The translations under genes were made by a program, and so were the position numbers. Shown here piece by piece: positions 33,580 through 46,492 of a stretch of DNA of 64,000 bases. Location: positions 8,404 through 72,403 of the forward strand of contig MNCI01000189.1 of assembly GCA_015680685.1 (NCBI GenBank), written 5' to 3'. This stretch comes from Gnetum montanum. Its lineage: Eukaryota; Streptophyta; Gnetopsida; Gnetales; Gnetaceae. Positions within the stretch are counted from its first letter, which is position 1. Every line of letters begins with the position of its first letter. Under the pieces are notes generated by a model. It had not been told where the DNA came from and did no database searches. It was given only the letters and a program-made list of their open reading frames with translations.

Positions 33580-34010
33580 GTACGCAATGTATGGAATGCG
33601 ATTCCTCTTAATTTTTCCAAAATCATTTTCCTTCAAAATCTCCAAGGAGAGGTCTCTGATTCCTAGTTGCACATCAATTGTGCTCAGCTAAGCCCTTCCC
33701 ATGATGATTGGGAAGTTCCCCTCGCAGTTTTCTACTCAGATTAGTAGGAAGTTAGTAGGGTAGGACCACCCACAAATGCTGGTCATAATATCCTTGACCA
33801 ATTCCAAGGGAACAGTGATGGACTGATATGCTAACTCAAGATGAATGTTGCTCTTATTAAGAGGAGCTAGGTTTTAGGCTTTGTACATTTCATGGGAGAT
33901 CAGATTAACATCAAAACTTGAGTCTAGATGAGCCTTGCAAGGCTCATTCCCAATAATTTGCAAGTAAATAAGGGGACTCCCAATATCAAATATTTTCCTA
34001 AGAAGGTGGC
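33580..34010 (-). pseudogene. Aspartic protease fragment of element C
   Basis: The active site reads LDSSFDVNLI (D-S-S in place of D-T/S-G). It is followed by LELAYQSITVPLELVKDI and the second signature FPIIMGRA, with a stop after it. The layout equals that of Athila proteases, where DLG/DSG-type sites are usual. The same segment in element B is at 41030-41420. Confidence 0.7.
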
Positions 34011-35880
34011 TAGCCTTTATTCAATCTATGACCACATGGATCAACATTACAGTATGCACTTTGGGAGGCATTTGGTTTGAAGGGATCTTGAATGATGTTG
34101 TAGAGGAGGAAGGAGAAGCAGGGTCAACAATTGCAGGTATCTGTGAAGGCTTGGTAGGATTGTTGGTTTGGAAAAAGGCTTGTTTTCAAGGTTTAGTCTC
34201 TAAACCACTCAGTTGGGGAGCTAGTTGTAATTTAATAGCCCTTGTGGTGTTTCTTTGCTATAGTTGGATTAGAATTTTTCCCTGCATGGATGGAGATGGT
34301 GGCAACTGAGTTGAGGATGGAGGTACATGTGCAGAAGGATGAGAAGGATAATATGGAAATTGAGATTCCCCTCTTGGAGATTGTACTCTTTAATACTTAG
34401 GAGGATAGTAGCAGTGTTGGAAAGAGATGTGAATCGAAGAGTCACATGGAGAAATTGATTGTTGAACATAGTACCCAAATGGATTTGGCTGACGGAAAGG
34501 ATACTACTACCTTGGTGGTGGCATCCCCCACAATTATGGATGTTGCCACTACTAGTACTACTCATGAGGTTGAGGTGGAGCTCCACTCAGATAATAGGCT
34601 TGTTGTTGGTGGAATGGTCTATAGTTGCCTTTTTGCTAGCCTAGGATTTAGAGCATATACTCTAGATTCTTGCAAGTGTGATACAATAGGAAAACATCTC
34701 TTAGGATGCTTGTATTGGTAGATGTCACACCCACCACCATCATTTTTCTTAGAATCCATAACCTCTTCAATGGTAGCAACTTTTCCCTTACCTCTTTAAT
34801 GGGCATGTTTAGCTTCCTTCATTCTCCTTTGGTCATGACCACTACCTTGCTCTTTGGACTCTTCTGCAATTCAAAGAGTAGTTTGAAACTTTTCATCTAA
34901 AGAGTCCTACATTTTTTCTACCTTAGCCAATATTTCAAAAATAGATTTTTGTATCAGTAAGGTCTTGCATTTTATCACTTCATTAAGTGGTGCTTGCTTC
35001 CCATTATCACAAAATTGGACCTCCCTTTTATGAATGAAGGGTCTCGGTTGTACTCTTTTGCACTTTCCCATTTCCTTAGCTCATCTTCTTCTTTGGCCAC
35101 ATACTTAATTAGCCTTTGGATTTGATGGGCTCTTAGTAGATTTGGTTGGAGCTAGAAGAGGAAGAAGATGAGGATGATGAAGGCAAAGAGGAAGGGGAAC
35201 TAGCACCAGGATGGTGCCTGTTACTTCCTCTTCTTTAGTCATAACCCCGATCATCATGTTTATCTTTATCATGGTGCTTATGTTTGTTCCTACCTTGAGT
35301 TCCTTCTTTAGAGCCCCCATGGTCATGGGACTTATTCTTCCTCGAACTAGGGCTGTTTACAGTTGGCTATAAATTTTAGTTAAGGGCCCCTTCATTGAAG
35401 AGAAGGAGAGGAGAGTTAGTGTTTTTAGAACCCTTAAAGAAGGGATCCTCACCTTCCTTTTAGCCTAGCAAGAACAAGGGTTTTGTGAACCATTTGTCCT
35501 TTGATGCCTCATAGCATACCTCTATTTATCGATCTTTTCTCCATTTTGCATCTATGGGATGATCATCTTGGTAGTCATGATCTTGCACAACATACTCACC
35601 ATTGAGTGCTTAGATGCCTAATCTCATGAGATTATTAAGTAGCATTGTAGGAACCGATTGATTGGGTGACAACACAATGTTTCCCTCCATGTCTCTCTAC
35701 TGCATTTGTTCATCCTAGGGCAAGATGAAGGTGATGTCAAGAATATACTCATCTAGATGAGTATAGACTACTTTGCACTACCAAGGCATAGGTGGTTTTG
35801 GGTCCTCTTTCCTTTGATTGGAAGTATGCTCAAACAACAATGAAGATTCTTTCCTAAAAGAAGAAGTCATGTTAGTTTTA
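34011..35880 (-). pseudogene. gag remnant of element C
   Basis: Basic HDHGGSKEGTQGRNKHKHHDKDKHD (about 35330-35250) is followed by a Ser/Pro run. An unusual Cys/His motif CDIYQYKHPKRCFPI lies near 34730-34680. Positional and sequence matches to 18614-21284 and 41500-42300 identify it as the same Gag. Many stops are present. Confidence 0.65.
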
Positions 35881-35994
35881 AAGAAAATAATGTGCTTATG
35901 TTATTATCTTCTGTAATGATTTCAACTTTAGTGTTCATTACAATGTTGTTACATAATTTCGTTAACTCCTAAGTAGTGCATGTAGCTAACTAAA

Positions 35995-36014
35995 ATCCCT
36001 GGTAACAGTTCCAA
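35995..36014 (-). other. Primer-binding site of element C
   Basis: The minus strand reads ttggaactgttaccagggat, directly beside the LTR end. It resembles the TGGCGCC-GTTGCCGGGGAT type used by Athila elements. Confidence 0.7.
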
Positions 36015-36803
36015 TGATGAGTAGTGAGTAATCCCTATACCCAACCATACGAATCACTAGAGTTCACTAAGCAATCTAGTCAAATTTCACAGACTTTAGC
36101 TCTCTAAGTACACTTTTCCTAGGCAGTGAATCTCAAAGATGTAATTTTTGTATTCCTAGTTCCACTTGTGAGGTGCAATGGTATAGTTAAGTGTAATTGA
36201 GGCATATGAATTTTATCATTTTTATGTTTTTCATTTAATTGGCCTAAATTCCAAAAATAAAGTAATTAAATGTTTAATTAATCTAATAATTAATTAATGC
36301 TTTAATTAATCCTAACATAAGCATCCGTTCCCATTTGTCATACACATCTTGAACACGTTGCAATGCTATTGGGTTACCAAGCATTAATTGTATGCTCGAG
36401 ATTATCATACTTATGTGTATTAAGTATCCGCATTTAATTAATTACTTAAATGCTTTAACATAAATTGCATGAATAATAAATGCATTAAAGTAAATATTGT
36501 GCTAAGTCCAAGTGCTGCAAGGTTTATGAAATAAGCTTGTCTTTATTGCTGTTCACACCAAGGTGTCCAGGTACATCGATGCTTAAATAAAGATTCAGAC
36601 ACTTCTCACTCCTACTATGGGCACTTAGAAGTTATTATAACTTTGGAAGAAAAAAATGCAATAGTTCGACTAAGCTATTAATCAATGAATGCCATAAACA
36701 TTGTGGGTGCACACATTTATATAGGTAAGACTAGACACTTTGTCGACATGTATGTGTCAATGTATGAAACCATGCATCAACATAGTCAAACCATGATGAC
36801 TCC
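36015..36803 (-). repeat. 5' LTR of element C
   Basis: TGATGAGTAGTGAGTAATCC start. The right end (gatgactcctct) is altered relative to the usual gatgactcatca, so the border is approximate. Confidence 0.75.
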
Positions 36804-38590
36804 TCTTCTTGAATCTCTGTAGTAGCCTTATCTTTCATCATATTGTACCATGATAGACCATGTCATTAAACTAGTGGATCATTCCTACCCTTTTGTAAAA
36901 TTTTTTTGATTAAGCATGGAAAAGGGAATGTCTTTCTACCCTTCTCATTTTTATTGAAACACTTTTATATTTCAAGGAAGATAAGCTAGGGCAAGTTGAC
37001 TAGAAATTTTCCACTTAAAGCCATACATACCTTAGCAAAGAAGGTAGTCACCTTGCTTGACCTCATTATTAGATTAAGATGATAGGATGTGATCTTGAAG
37101 TAGACTCTCTTCACCTTTGTTAGGGCATTGTACTTCTTATGATCCATTCAATAGCATCATTGGATCCTTTCTTTCTTCACTTCAACATCCACTTGCATTG
37201 ATATCTTTGCTAGCTTTACCCTAGTATTTGAAATTTTAAGGATCTTTGCTACTACCTCAATTAGGTAATATATGGTGATGTCTTTGATCTTTATAGTCGC
37301 ATCTCCTTGTAGGTTGTTCTAAAAGAGGTAGGTCTCTTCCATGTACCATTCCCCATTGGTGGAGAGAATGGGCCATAGAGGAGATCCTTGTAGTTGTGTT
37401 TGAACCTCTTGTGATGTAAGCTCCAAGAATGATCTAGAGTTCAACTCTTGTAGGATGGAGCTCTAAATATTCTTGGTTTAGATCTTCTCTAAGCAAGCTT
37501 CTATAAGTGTGACCTCTAGATTAGGTCTTGGCCTTAGAACTTCATCTTGCATGGATAGACCTGTTTCTACTATAGGAATCTATCAAACATATTTCACCTT
37601 AGGTTCCTCCCATAGGGTTCCAATACCATGAGTAGCTTTGGATACTCACTCCTAGGTTTGTTGTTGTTGCTTTTGTTAGCTTCTTTCTTCCCATGGTCAC
37701 TTTTCCTTGAGTTATGATGATTCTCCTACCTACAATCCTCTCTTAGATGCCATATGTAGTCACAAACATAATCCAAGATTAGTTCTTAGGCATAACCTTT
37801 TAGATTCTTTGGATACCTTTCTTTGTTAGATCAAGTTATGTTTATTAGTTAGACATTGGAATTTCGTTAAGTCCTTATTGAGTGATCTCAGGCTTATGAT
37901 ATTATTTTATTCATGTTCTAATGAAGGTTGATTATTGATATTATCTCTTGTGATTATTAATTTAATATTTTATTTATGGTAAGTTGGAAAAATTTCCAAA
38001 TTTTTTTTGGTGAAACCCTGGTGTTTAATGCCCCACATGACATAAAGTGTACCTCTAGTAACTTGAAAATCAAAGAACATGTAAAATTAAGTAAGCGGTC
38101 TAAAAGTTAGGGCTCTTGGAATGTTCTTTAGCTATGAAATATTACAAGAACTTCTTTGGAATTTAGAAGAAATGGTGAAAAATGAGCTTAGTGTCCTATG
38201 TACATATTATATTTTTGTTATGTGTTGACGAGGATGCATCAACTCATCCCATTGCATTGATGAGGATGCATCGACACATATATTCATCGCTAGATTTTTC
38301 CCTTGAAAATTGAGAGATTTTTGTCAAGTTTGGGATGAAAATAAGAGGCAAATGGAAGTAAAAAAGTTGGAGAATCATAGTAAGAACATGAAAGAGGATA
38401 TGGTTCATCAAATATAAGTAATTAGAGTGTAATCAACCTATGGTTAAGAAATTTAACTTAAGGTAAACCAAATGAGATACAAGTGGATCCTATCTAAAGT
38501 AAGCATATGCCTAATATGGCTTTGCATAACTGCATCACAAGAAGTATATAGGCACACCAAACCTACTTACTACCTGCTGTTGAAAAAATC
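36804..38590 (-). other. Decayed Athila-like interior right of element C
   Basis: Minus-strand fragments include a VCDYIWHLREDCR segment (about 37770), similar to the start of the frame at 44005 (CDYRWTLKEDNKED), and basic HGKKEANKSNNNK. This is plausibly the upstream half of the frame at 27870-29390, split by element C. From 37800 to 38590 I see no feature apart from a repeated 'gatgcatcgac'-type motif. Confidence 0.4.
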
Positions 38591-41500
38591 AGACTACAGT
38601 GTTAGATGTATAGTCAGATATGTTGCAGCTTAAGTCCACTTGGTAGAGTAGTCAACAACTACTACAATGTAGGCTTTCTCATTGAATGTGGGACTCATGA
38701 GTCCCATGAAGTCAATAGCTCAAAGGTCAAAAGCCTCTAGTGGTTAAATCCATTATGGGGATCCTTTCATTTGGGTGGTCATTTCTCTAGCTTGTTGACA
38801 CCTTTTTCACAAATGGGAGAATTGGTGAGCATTCGTGAAGATTGTTGGCCAAAACTATCTTGCTATGAGGATCTTTGTAGCTATCCTCCTTCTTGCATAG
38901 TGGTTCCCACAAATATCTTCATGAGCATCATTGGGAATTCTCAATTAATCTATGTTAAGTACACACTAATGTACTAGTCCATCAGCACAAACCTTGTAGA
39001 ATTTGAGTTCAATGTTCATGTAATATTTGAATTTGTGAAAAAATTGTTGTTTCTTCGCATGATTCCATTCTATAGGAGTGTCTTGTGTAAGTAGATATGA
39101 GAAGAACTCATCATACTAATTAGTGATTCTTCGTGCTTGAAATTTAATGGACTTAGCAAAAATAAGTTCATCTAGGAATTGGTTAGATAAAGGTTCTTTC
39201 TCATCATTCCTATCCCATTTTAATCAAGATAAATGATCCACAACTATATTTTTAGTCCCTTTTTTGTTCATCATGGTGAGATCAAATTCTTGTAAGACCA
39301 CCAACCACCATATAACATGGGGGCCTACTGTTGGTTTATTCATTAGGAATCAAATTGCACTATGGTCTATGTGCACAAAACCTAGGTATCCAAGGACACA
39401 GCGCCTAAATTTTTCTAAGGCACACAACACTACCATGAGTTCTTTTTTAGTGGTGATGTAGTTAAGCTATGAACCCATACTTCTCCTACTTGTAAAATGG
39501 ATATAAAATGAAAGTTTTTGATCATGCATTTATGTAACCACTGCTCCCAATGCATTATTAGATGCATTTTTCATGATATTAAATGGTTTGGACCAGCTAG
39601 GATGTGCAGAACTGGAGTTTCTATGAGATTTTGTTTTTAAGTGTGGAATGTTTATTTACATTCATTAGTTTATTCAAAGACTACATATTTCTTGGTGAGC
39701 TCTACTAGTGGTTTGGTGATTTTAGAGAAATTTTTGATGAAGCACATGTAGTAACTAGTATGGACAAGAAATGACCTCACATCTTTGATAGTTTAAGGTT
39801 ATATAGTTATTCTTTAGATTACCCTTACTTTTTTTAGGGTCCACCTCTATTCCTTTTTCTTGAAACTCTATGCCCTACAAGAATGCCATCTCTAACCATA
39901 AATTACCTCTTCTATCGATTGGGTCATAGGTTTGTTTCTACACATCATATAAATACCTCCTCAAGATAGTTTAATGCATGCTCAAAGTTAGTACCATAGG
40001 TTAAGAAGTCATCGATGAGGACTTCCACATCACTACCAAATTTTTGCTAAAAGATCCTTAGGACTAAGTATAGGAAAGTTGCAGGAGCATTATAGAGGTC
40101 AAAGGACATCTTTTGATATGAAAAAGTTCCTTAAGAACTTGTGAAAGTTGTATTGGCCTGGTCCTATCACGTAGGTTAGATTTGGTTGTAGCCACTATAC
40201 CCATCTAGAAAACTATAGTAATGGTGTCCTACAATTTTATCCAATACTTGGCCCACAAATGGCAATTAAAAATGATCTTTGAACATGGCCATGTTCAACA
40301 ACCCTAAGTTAATATAGATCCTCCAATATCCTCCTTTCTTTGGCATAATCATGAGTGGACTTACCTACTCACTATCTAAAATAAGATGGATGAATCTTAC
40401 CTTAAAACGTTTTTCTACTTCACTTTTGACAACTTTTTTTAGCTTGAAATTTAACCCTCTTTGCAGTTGCCTTTTGGGTTTGATCGTGGAGTTCGTATAT
40501 ATCCAAAGCTAGCATATTTTTAGATCTATTCTGGTCAATTCATCATATGACTAGGTAATTACCATTGGTCATTTGTTCATAAATTTTAGTAGCCTTCATT
40601 TCTGTTCTTTAGCAAGATTGACATTGATGATTACTAACTTACTATTATCAAGAAATACATACTCTAGTATTTTTGATCAATATTTAAATTAAATGGATTC
40701 CTATTTAAAGTTCTCAGTGATTTCCAACTGTCCCTAATCCATTTCTACTTCTTTATGGAAAAGTTGGTTTTGCAAGTACTCCATTTCATCCATCTTATTA
40801 ATATAAGCACTTGTGAGGAGTTTAGCTAGTTGCATATACATTTTTGAATTAAAGCTATCATCTGTTGTTAGTCATTGCATATCTTCTTGTTTTATGATTG
40901 TTGCATATAGGCACCTTTGAACATCTGATGTTTTGGCATACTTCTTGCATGCTATGATAGAGGTACTATTTATGATCCATATTTTCTACATGTAATAGCA
41001 CCTTGTGCCACTATATGTGATGCATGGAACTCACTTCTTCTCTATTTTTCCAAAATCAAATTTCTTGGAGATTTCCAAGGAAAGGTCTCTGATTCTTAGC
41101 TTGGCATCAATTGTGCTAAGCCAATTCCTTTCCATGATAATACAGAAGTCTCTCTTATAGGTTTTCACATGGATTACCAACAAATTTGTTGCATAGGATC
41201 ATCTATAAATGGTGGTCACAATATCCTCCACTAATCCCAAGGAAACAATGATGGATTGATTAGCAAGCTCTAATTGAATATTACACTCTTTTAATAGAGG
41301 CAAGTTCCAAGTTTTATACATTTCTTGATAAATTAAGTTCACCTTGAAACCTGAGTCTAGTAAAGCTTTACAAGAATCATTTCTTGCAATTTGTAAGTAG
41401 ATTAGAGGAATTTTAGGATTAGATCTTTTCCTAGGAAGATGTCATGCTTTAATCCAGTTAATAATTGCATGAGTTAACATGATAGTATGCATATTTTGGA

Positions 41501-42422
41501 ACCTTTGATTTGAAGATAGCTTGTTGATAATGTTTGAAGTAGTTTGTGAAGGATAAGTAATAATAGATGTTTGTGAGGATTTAGGTGAACTTTTGGATTT
41601 GAAAAAAGTCCTTTTCTTAAGCTTATGCTCAAATCCACTTGAATTGTAATCTGGCTATAAGTTCACAACCCTTGTGACATTGCATTGGTGAGGTTGTAGT
41701 GGAATTTCACCTTGCATAGATAGTGCAAGTGGTAAAGGAGTGGGATTGGAAGTTGTAGAATGAGATGGTGGATAATGAGAAGGATAAGTGAAAGGAGATT
41801 TGACTCATGGAGTAGGCGGTCTATGATATTCAAAGGGATAATAGTGATGGAAGAAGGAAGTATGACTTGTAAAGCCACAGGGAGATACATGCTGTTGGAC
41901 ATAATAACCATACATGTTTGGTTGATGATAAGGGCATTGATATCTTGGTGATGACATCACCCACAAGTGTGGGTTTTTCCATTGATGATAATGCTTCTAA
42001 GGTTAAGGTGGTACTCCACTTAGATAACATTGTGATTGGTGGAATTTCTATCGATAATTACCTTATGGATAAGGCAATCTCTTGGGTGGTTGCTTTTTGC
42101 AAACTTTTGATTTAAAGCATATATCCCATATTCTTGTAAGTATGACAATACATGACAACATCCCTTGGGATGTTCATATTGACATATGTCACATCCTTCT
42201 TCCTTTGTCTCTAAATTTGCAACATCATCAATTATTGCATCCTTACCTTTTTGTTGATAGTAGTCCTTGCTTGCATCCCTTCTTCTCATTTTGTCCTTAG
42301 CTCAATTTCCCTGCTCTATTTTCTCCTTGATAATCTTTAGAGTTATTTGGAACTTTTCATCTAAGGAGTCCCACATTTTACTAACTTGGTCAATAATTTT
42401 TTAGATTGAAAGGTCTTCCTTT
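38590..42422 (-). pseudogene. Athila-like element B: integrase, RNase H, RT, protease, gag remnants
   Basis: Read leftward from 42422. gag C-terminal part with a Cys/His motif (CDICQYEHPKGCCHVL near 42200). Protease (LLDSGFKVNLI near 41400; IIMERNWL). RT at about 40480-39700 (GGYWRIYINLGLLN, HHYYSFLDGYSGYNQI, LIDDF). RNase H end at about 39460-39290 (FVHIDHSAIRFLMNKP). Linker with zinc-region remnants, and the integrase core start (IDFMGLMSPTFNEKAYIVVVVDYSTKW near 38720-38640). Every domain has stops. The gag N-terminus and PBS are missing: only about 120 bp separate the Cys/His motif region from the LTR at 42423. The integrase C-terminus is also missing. Confidence 0.75.
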
Positions 42423-43379
42423 TGATGAGTGGCAAGGTACCCCTACACTCAACCATATGAATACAAGTGTTTCATGCACGATCCAGTTGAACTCTGCAAA
42501 TGGGCTAGTTGTGGTATCTAGACAGTTACTCGTAGGTTGCAGTTCGTTGTCTTCCCACTTAGACTAGTATTAGCTTTGTCATGTATGGTTTAGTCCAGAG
42601 TGAGGTGTATGATGTGTTTCTACACTAGTACTACTCCTGAGTATGATGGAAAATAATATTAACTAAGCTAAGAGAGAGAGGGTGAGAGAGAATCTAAGCT
42701 AGCCTAAGTGTGATGAGCATTCATTCCTCAATCATCCATACACATCTTGGACCTTGTGCATGACTACCACTAGGATTACCAAGAGCAGATCCTAGGTACG
42801 CTACTGGGTTACCAAGTAGTCACACTTAAATGCTCGTAATCAAGTCGTACTCATTCCACGTTTAACAGGAGTTTAGGGTAAGAAGATATTAATCTAATAA
42901 AGTAGTAAATAACAATTAAATAAATAATTAAGCTAAGTGAATGTTGCAATGATGAAGTAATCTCGATATTTATTTCTGATCATGTGCGTGTCCAAGTACG
43001 TCACACTCGAATAAGGATGCTGTACAATTACAATCACCACACTGCAGGCATGCACTAAGAAATAATTCTAACTCTAAGAAGGAAAAACTACAAGAGTTTG
43101 GGTAAGGAACTAAGAACTAACTCCTATAACAAGGAAAGACACCTCTTATTTATAGAAATTTGGGCAGGCCGTGATATCCCATACGCGATATCGTGGGGCA
43201 GACGTGATATCGTGGTTGATGCGATATCGCAGTTATGATATCGGGGGTCCGATAACTAGGCCTAATAGACCATATCTTGTATTAGGGCTCCAATAACAAG
43301 GCTTCGATAACAAGGCTCCAATAACAAGGCTTTGATAACAGGGCTCCAATAACTGGGCTTGACAAACCATGACTCATCA
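42423..43379 (-). repeat. Athila-like LTR, TGATGAG...CTCATCA, 957 bp
   Basis: Its right side is followed by PPT sequence tacccccac (43380-43388). Its left side touches truncated gag of element B without a PBS. It contains a GATATCG-rich block (43170-43250) and a run of five 'aataacaaggct'-type units (43290-43350). Confidence 0.88.
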
Positions 43380-43700
43380 TACCCCCACGACTGAATAACA
43401 ACTCGTCCTTGAGTTAAAGAAAGTGAGGAACAAGTTCAATTGATTACAAAGTGGATAGGTTTGGGATTATTGACTGAATAGAAATTTATTCATGCTGCAG
43501 TGGAGGATTAAACAAAATTTGGACACAGACACAAAAGACAAAACTTGTGAAACTCATGGGGTTCCTGGTAGTGGTGGCTCCTCCATGGGTGTCTTTCCTT
43601 TGTTTTGCACTCTAGGCTTTTGAGATTGATACTGTTGAAGAAGTGCTTGAAGTTTTTCTTCTTCTATCCATAGGTTATGAGCCGTCCATGCTAATGTTCC
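43380..43700 (-). other. PPT and 3' UTR of Athila-like element E
   Basis: Minus strand gtgggggta directly before the LTR, then 3' UTR homologous to 22261-22560 (shared 'gaagtttttc.tcttct' and 'ggtggctcctcc' segments). Confidence 0.6.
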
Positions 43701-43714
43701 ATTGTTTGATGGAG

Positions 43715-44437
43715 TCAACACTTTCCATGGAGACAGTAGCTATGGGAACACTTGATTGGTCTTGACATGTCATGCTGTAAACAGCTGTCGTTCCTCTTCA
43801 TAGGCTTGGGCCCTGACCTTACCACTTTTTGCTTGGATAGATTATGTAATAATAGGAGTTCCATGATGGATGCTGAGTGATTGTGCCTCCTACTTTGCAT
43901 GTTCTGCATGAAGTCCCTAACCTCTGCCTCTCCCTGGTTATTTGGTAGCACCTTAAGAAGGTCCTCCTTGTTGTCTTCTTTTAGGGTCCATCTATAATCA
44001 CACAAAGATTAATTGTTAGTAAGGTTATTGAAAAAATTTCAATGATTTCATACCTTACTCATTACCTTTAATAAATGTTGAATTCTTTGCTTAGCGTGAT
44101 TTTAGAGTTAGAAATTCTTTCAAGGAAGTTGCCCTAAAAGTTTAATGTCAGACCTGGTTTGTTAGGTGACACATAAAAGGACCAGGTTTTGAGGAATGTT
44201 TGATAAAATGATCACAAAGGAAAGAATAGATTTGGCAATAAAGTACTCAAAGGGTATAAGATGATGTGGTGGTATGCAACAAGTACAAATTGCAAAAGTC
44301 ATGCAAGTGGGTCCTCCCCAAAGCAGGTTCCAACCTATAATGCCCTTGCGTAACCGCACCTTAAAATGTTTGTAGGTACTAGAAGGGTTAAATGTAATCC
44401 ATACCAGTTTCACAAAACACACATATGTAGATACCAC
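43715..44437 (-). pseudogene. 3' ORF fragments of element E
   Basis: Two minus-strand frames: 44437-44162 (91 residues, with GWNLLWGGPTCMTF) and 44005-43715 (96 residues, with CDYRWTLKEDNKEDLLKVLP). The first is matched at nucleotide level by plus-strand 24010-24150. The location beside the 3' LTR suggests the extra 3' ORF of Athila elements. Product not recognised. Confidence 0.45.
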
Positions 44438-44854
44438 CGGAATGAGGTAAGAATTCTATGTTATAAGAGACACAAGCAAAAATTACATGAATAGCGAGAT
44501 GAGATAGGGTATAGAAGGGATCGTAGAGATTGGGACATGAGGTAACCAACCCAGGGCATAATGAATCCTACGTGAAAAGCATGATTAATGTGTCATTAAC
44601 TTGTTGTTCCAAGATCAGGACCAGTTTCACAAAACACACATATGTAGATACCACCGGAATGAGGTAAGAATTCTATGTTATAAGAGACACAAGCAAAAAT
44701 TACATGAATAGCGAGATGAGATAGGGTATAGAAGGGATCGTAGAGATTGGGACATGAGGTAACCAACCCAGGGCATAATGAATCCTACGTGAAAAGCATG
44801 ATTAATGTGTCATTAACTTGTTGTTCCAAGATCAGGACCAGTTTCACAAANCAC
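44403..44854. repeat. Perfect 217-bp tandem duplication ending at an N
   Basis: Copies start at 44403 and 44620 and look identical base for base. A third starts at 44837 and breaks off after 14 bases at the N (44851), with three more matching bases. Surrounding repeats are strongly diverged, so identity here points to an assembly artefact at a join, or to a very recent duplication. Confidence 0.9.
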
Positions 44855-44855
44855 T

Positions 44856-44955
44856 TGGCATTTTTTTCAAGGGAGGAGTGATTTTTGTTTTGTGGCACTT
44901 CCTTTGTGCTATTTTTTTTCTCTTTTTTTTTATTGATGGATCCAGAGAAGCTGCT
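44856..44955. other. Unassigned 100-bp flank left of Tat-2
   Basis: T-rich sequence between the N and the Tat-2 LTR. I see no feature in it. Confidence 0.5.
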
Positions 44956-46492
44956 TGTAGCGATCGAAAAAGTCGGTGGCTAGAAAACACCGACGGGCCA
45001 TTGGTTGTTGACAGTCTTAACCTCGTTTCTGCGGGAGGGCCATGTTGGATGGGACGGAAACGGGGAGCCCTGAACGGTCTGGTCGATCAAATAAGGACTT
45101 AGTTGGTGTTAATATAACCTTTTCCAACATGTGATTTGAAAATGAGGCTGATAGTGTGAATTAATGCTTAAATGTAAAAGGGACAGAAAATAATGTGAAA
45201 TGCAATAATAAGCAGAAGAAAAAGTAAAATGCAGTTAGAAAAATGCACCGCTTCAAAGCTACGACTTCGCTCTGTCAAGGTGGATACAATTGGTTGCACA
45301 ATGCTAAGAAGTGGAGAGATCTCAAGAGTAACCAAGATGTATAGAGCAAGACGGCTGTGTGCTTGAACGTGGACTCAAGCATTGACAATGCGAAATGCTA
45401 CCAAGGTGGTAGAAAAGAGCAGAAAAAAATGCCAACTAAAAGTGCTAACTATTTACAATGTCAAAAAAAAATCTTACAATGCTCAAGGTTACAGTGCTAA
45501 CGTTTTTCTTGTCAGCCAATTAGATTGCCAAAAGGAAAATGGACCCAATTGCCAGAAAAGCCCACCTTTTGAGTGTTGCTCATTGGGGTATTTATAGGAC
45601 CAAGGGCATGCAAAAGATGCGGTTTGGATGCCACGTGCCTGGGCTTATGCTAACCTATCTATGCTGCATGTGCTTGCATGACTGTTGGGTGGGTTTGCCA
45701 TGTCGTAATTACAAGCCTGCCACGCTGTAATTGCGTTGTCATAGCAACGGTGCGATTAGGTGGAGTGCATTAATGTAGCATAACTGCTTGCCATGCTTCA
45801 CTATGCTTTGTAGCATAGCATGTTTGGTGTAGTGTAGCATCTTGTCATGCTGTGCTACGCTACGAAGCGTAGCATAGCCGTCGATTCAAAGCAAAAACAC
45901 TTTCATTGTGAAGCTTGCGAACTTGTTGACCCTACCCTTTGAGATGCATTCTATCACTTTCGCAAAATTGCTATGCCACGCTGCGCCATGGAGCTTAGCG
46001 TAGCATAGTGACCAACGTGGCCTGCTTTTGGCCAAGTTCACCGCTTTTTGATGGAAGGAGACATTGCTGAAGGACTTGAAGTTGGGCGAGGGGAGTGACC
46101 ATCTAGCTTTTTGCTATGTTGTGCTATGCTGCATGGCATAACATAGCGTAGCACTGCACTTTTGCAAATGTCTTCTGAAGTTTGCTATGCTACATAGTGT
46201 AGCATAGCATAGCAAAACTTCTTGACTTAGAAAACTTGCTGAAGCATTTTGCGCTTTTTGAGCACCACTAACAATTCCATGCACCGCTCCTAAGTGCACT
46301 ATCGGCTGGATGAACTACTTAGGTAGGGTAGGTTGGAGAATCCGTTTAGCCTGTTGACACCTGGGGTAGAAAACTTGCCGAACTAGATAGTCTGAACATC
46401 AAAGCATCCATCTCTTAAAGAACTGCCATAATGCTGCACATACTGTAAAGACTTGATGAAGCAAGCACGCCTTTGAATTTTGGGGTGTTTCA
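44956..46492 (-). repeat. 3' LTR of Tat-2
   Basis: 1537 bp, plus-strand TGTAGCGATC to GGTGTTTCA. It pairs with 63183 onward (TGTAGTGACC). Palindromes lie at 45787-45845, 45860-45885, 45968-46008, 46108-46160 and 46183-46214. Confidence 0.92.

Larger units (their letters stand above)
29412..36803 (-). mobile_element. Athila-like element C with both LTRs, internally deleted
   Basis: 3' LTR 29412-30302, PPT 30303-30311, 3' UTR to 30610, solo LTR insertion 30611-32209, RT 32396-33060, protease 33580-34010, gag 34011-35880, PBS 35995-36014, 5' LTR 36015 to about 36803. RNase H and integrase are missing, because the 3' UTR joins directly to RT sequence near 32395. It was therefore a deleted or non-autonomous copy. 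The RT and PBS types point to the Athila side of non-chromovirus Ty3/gypsy. Confidence 0.75.
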
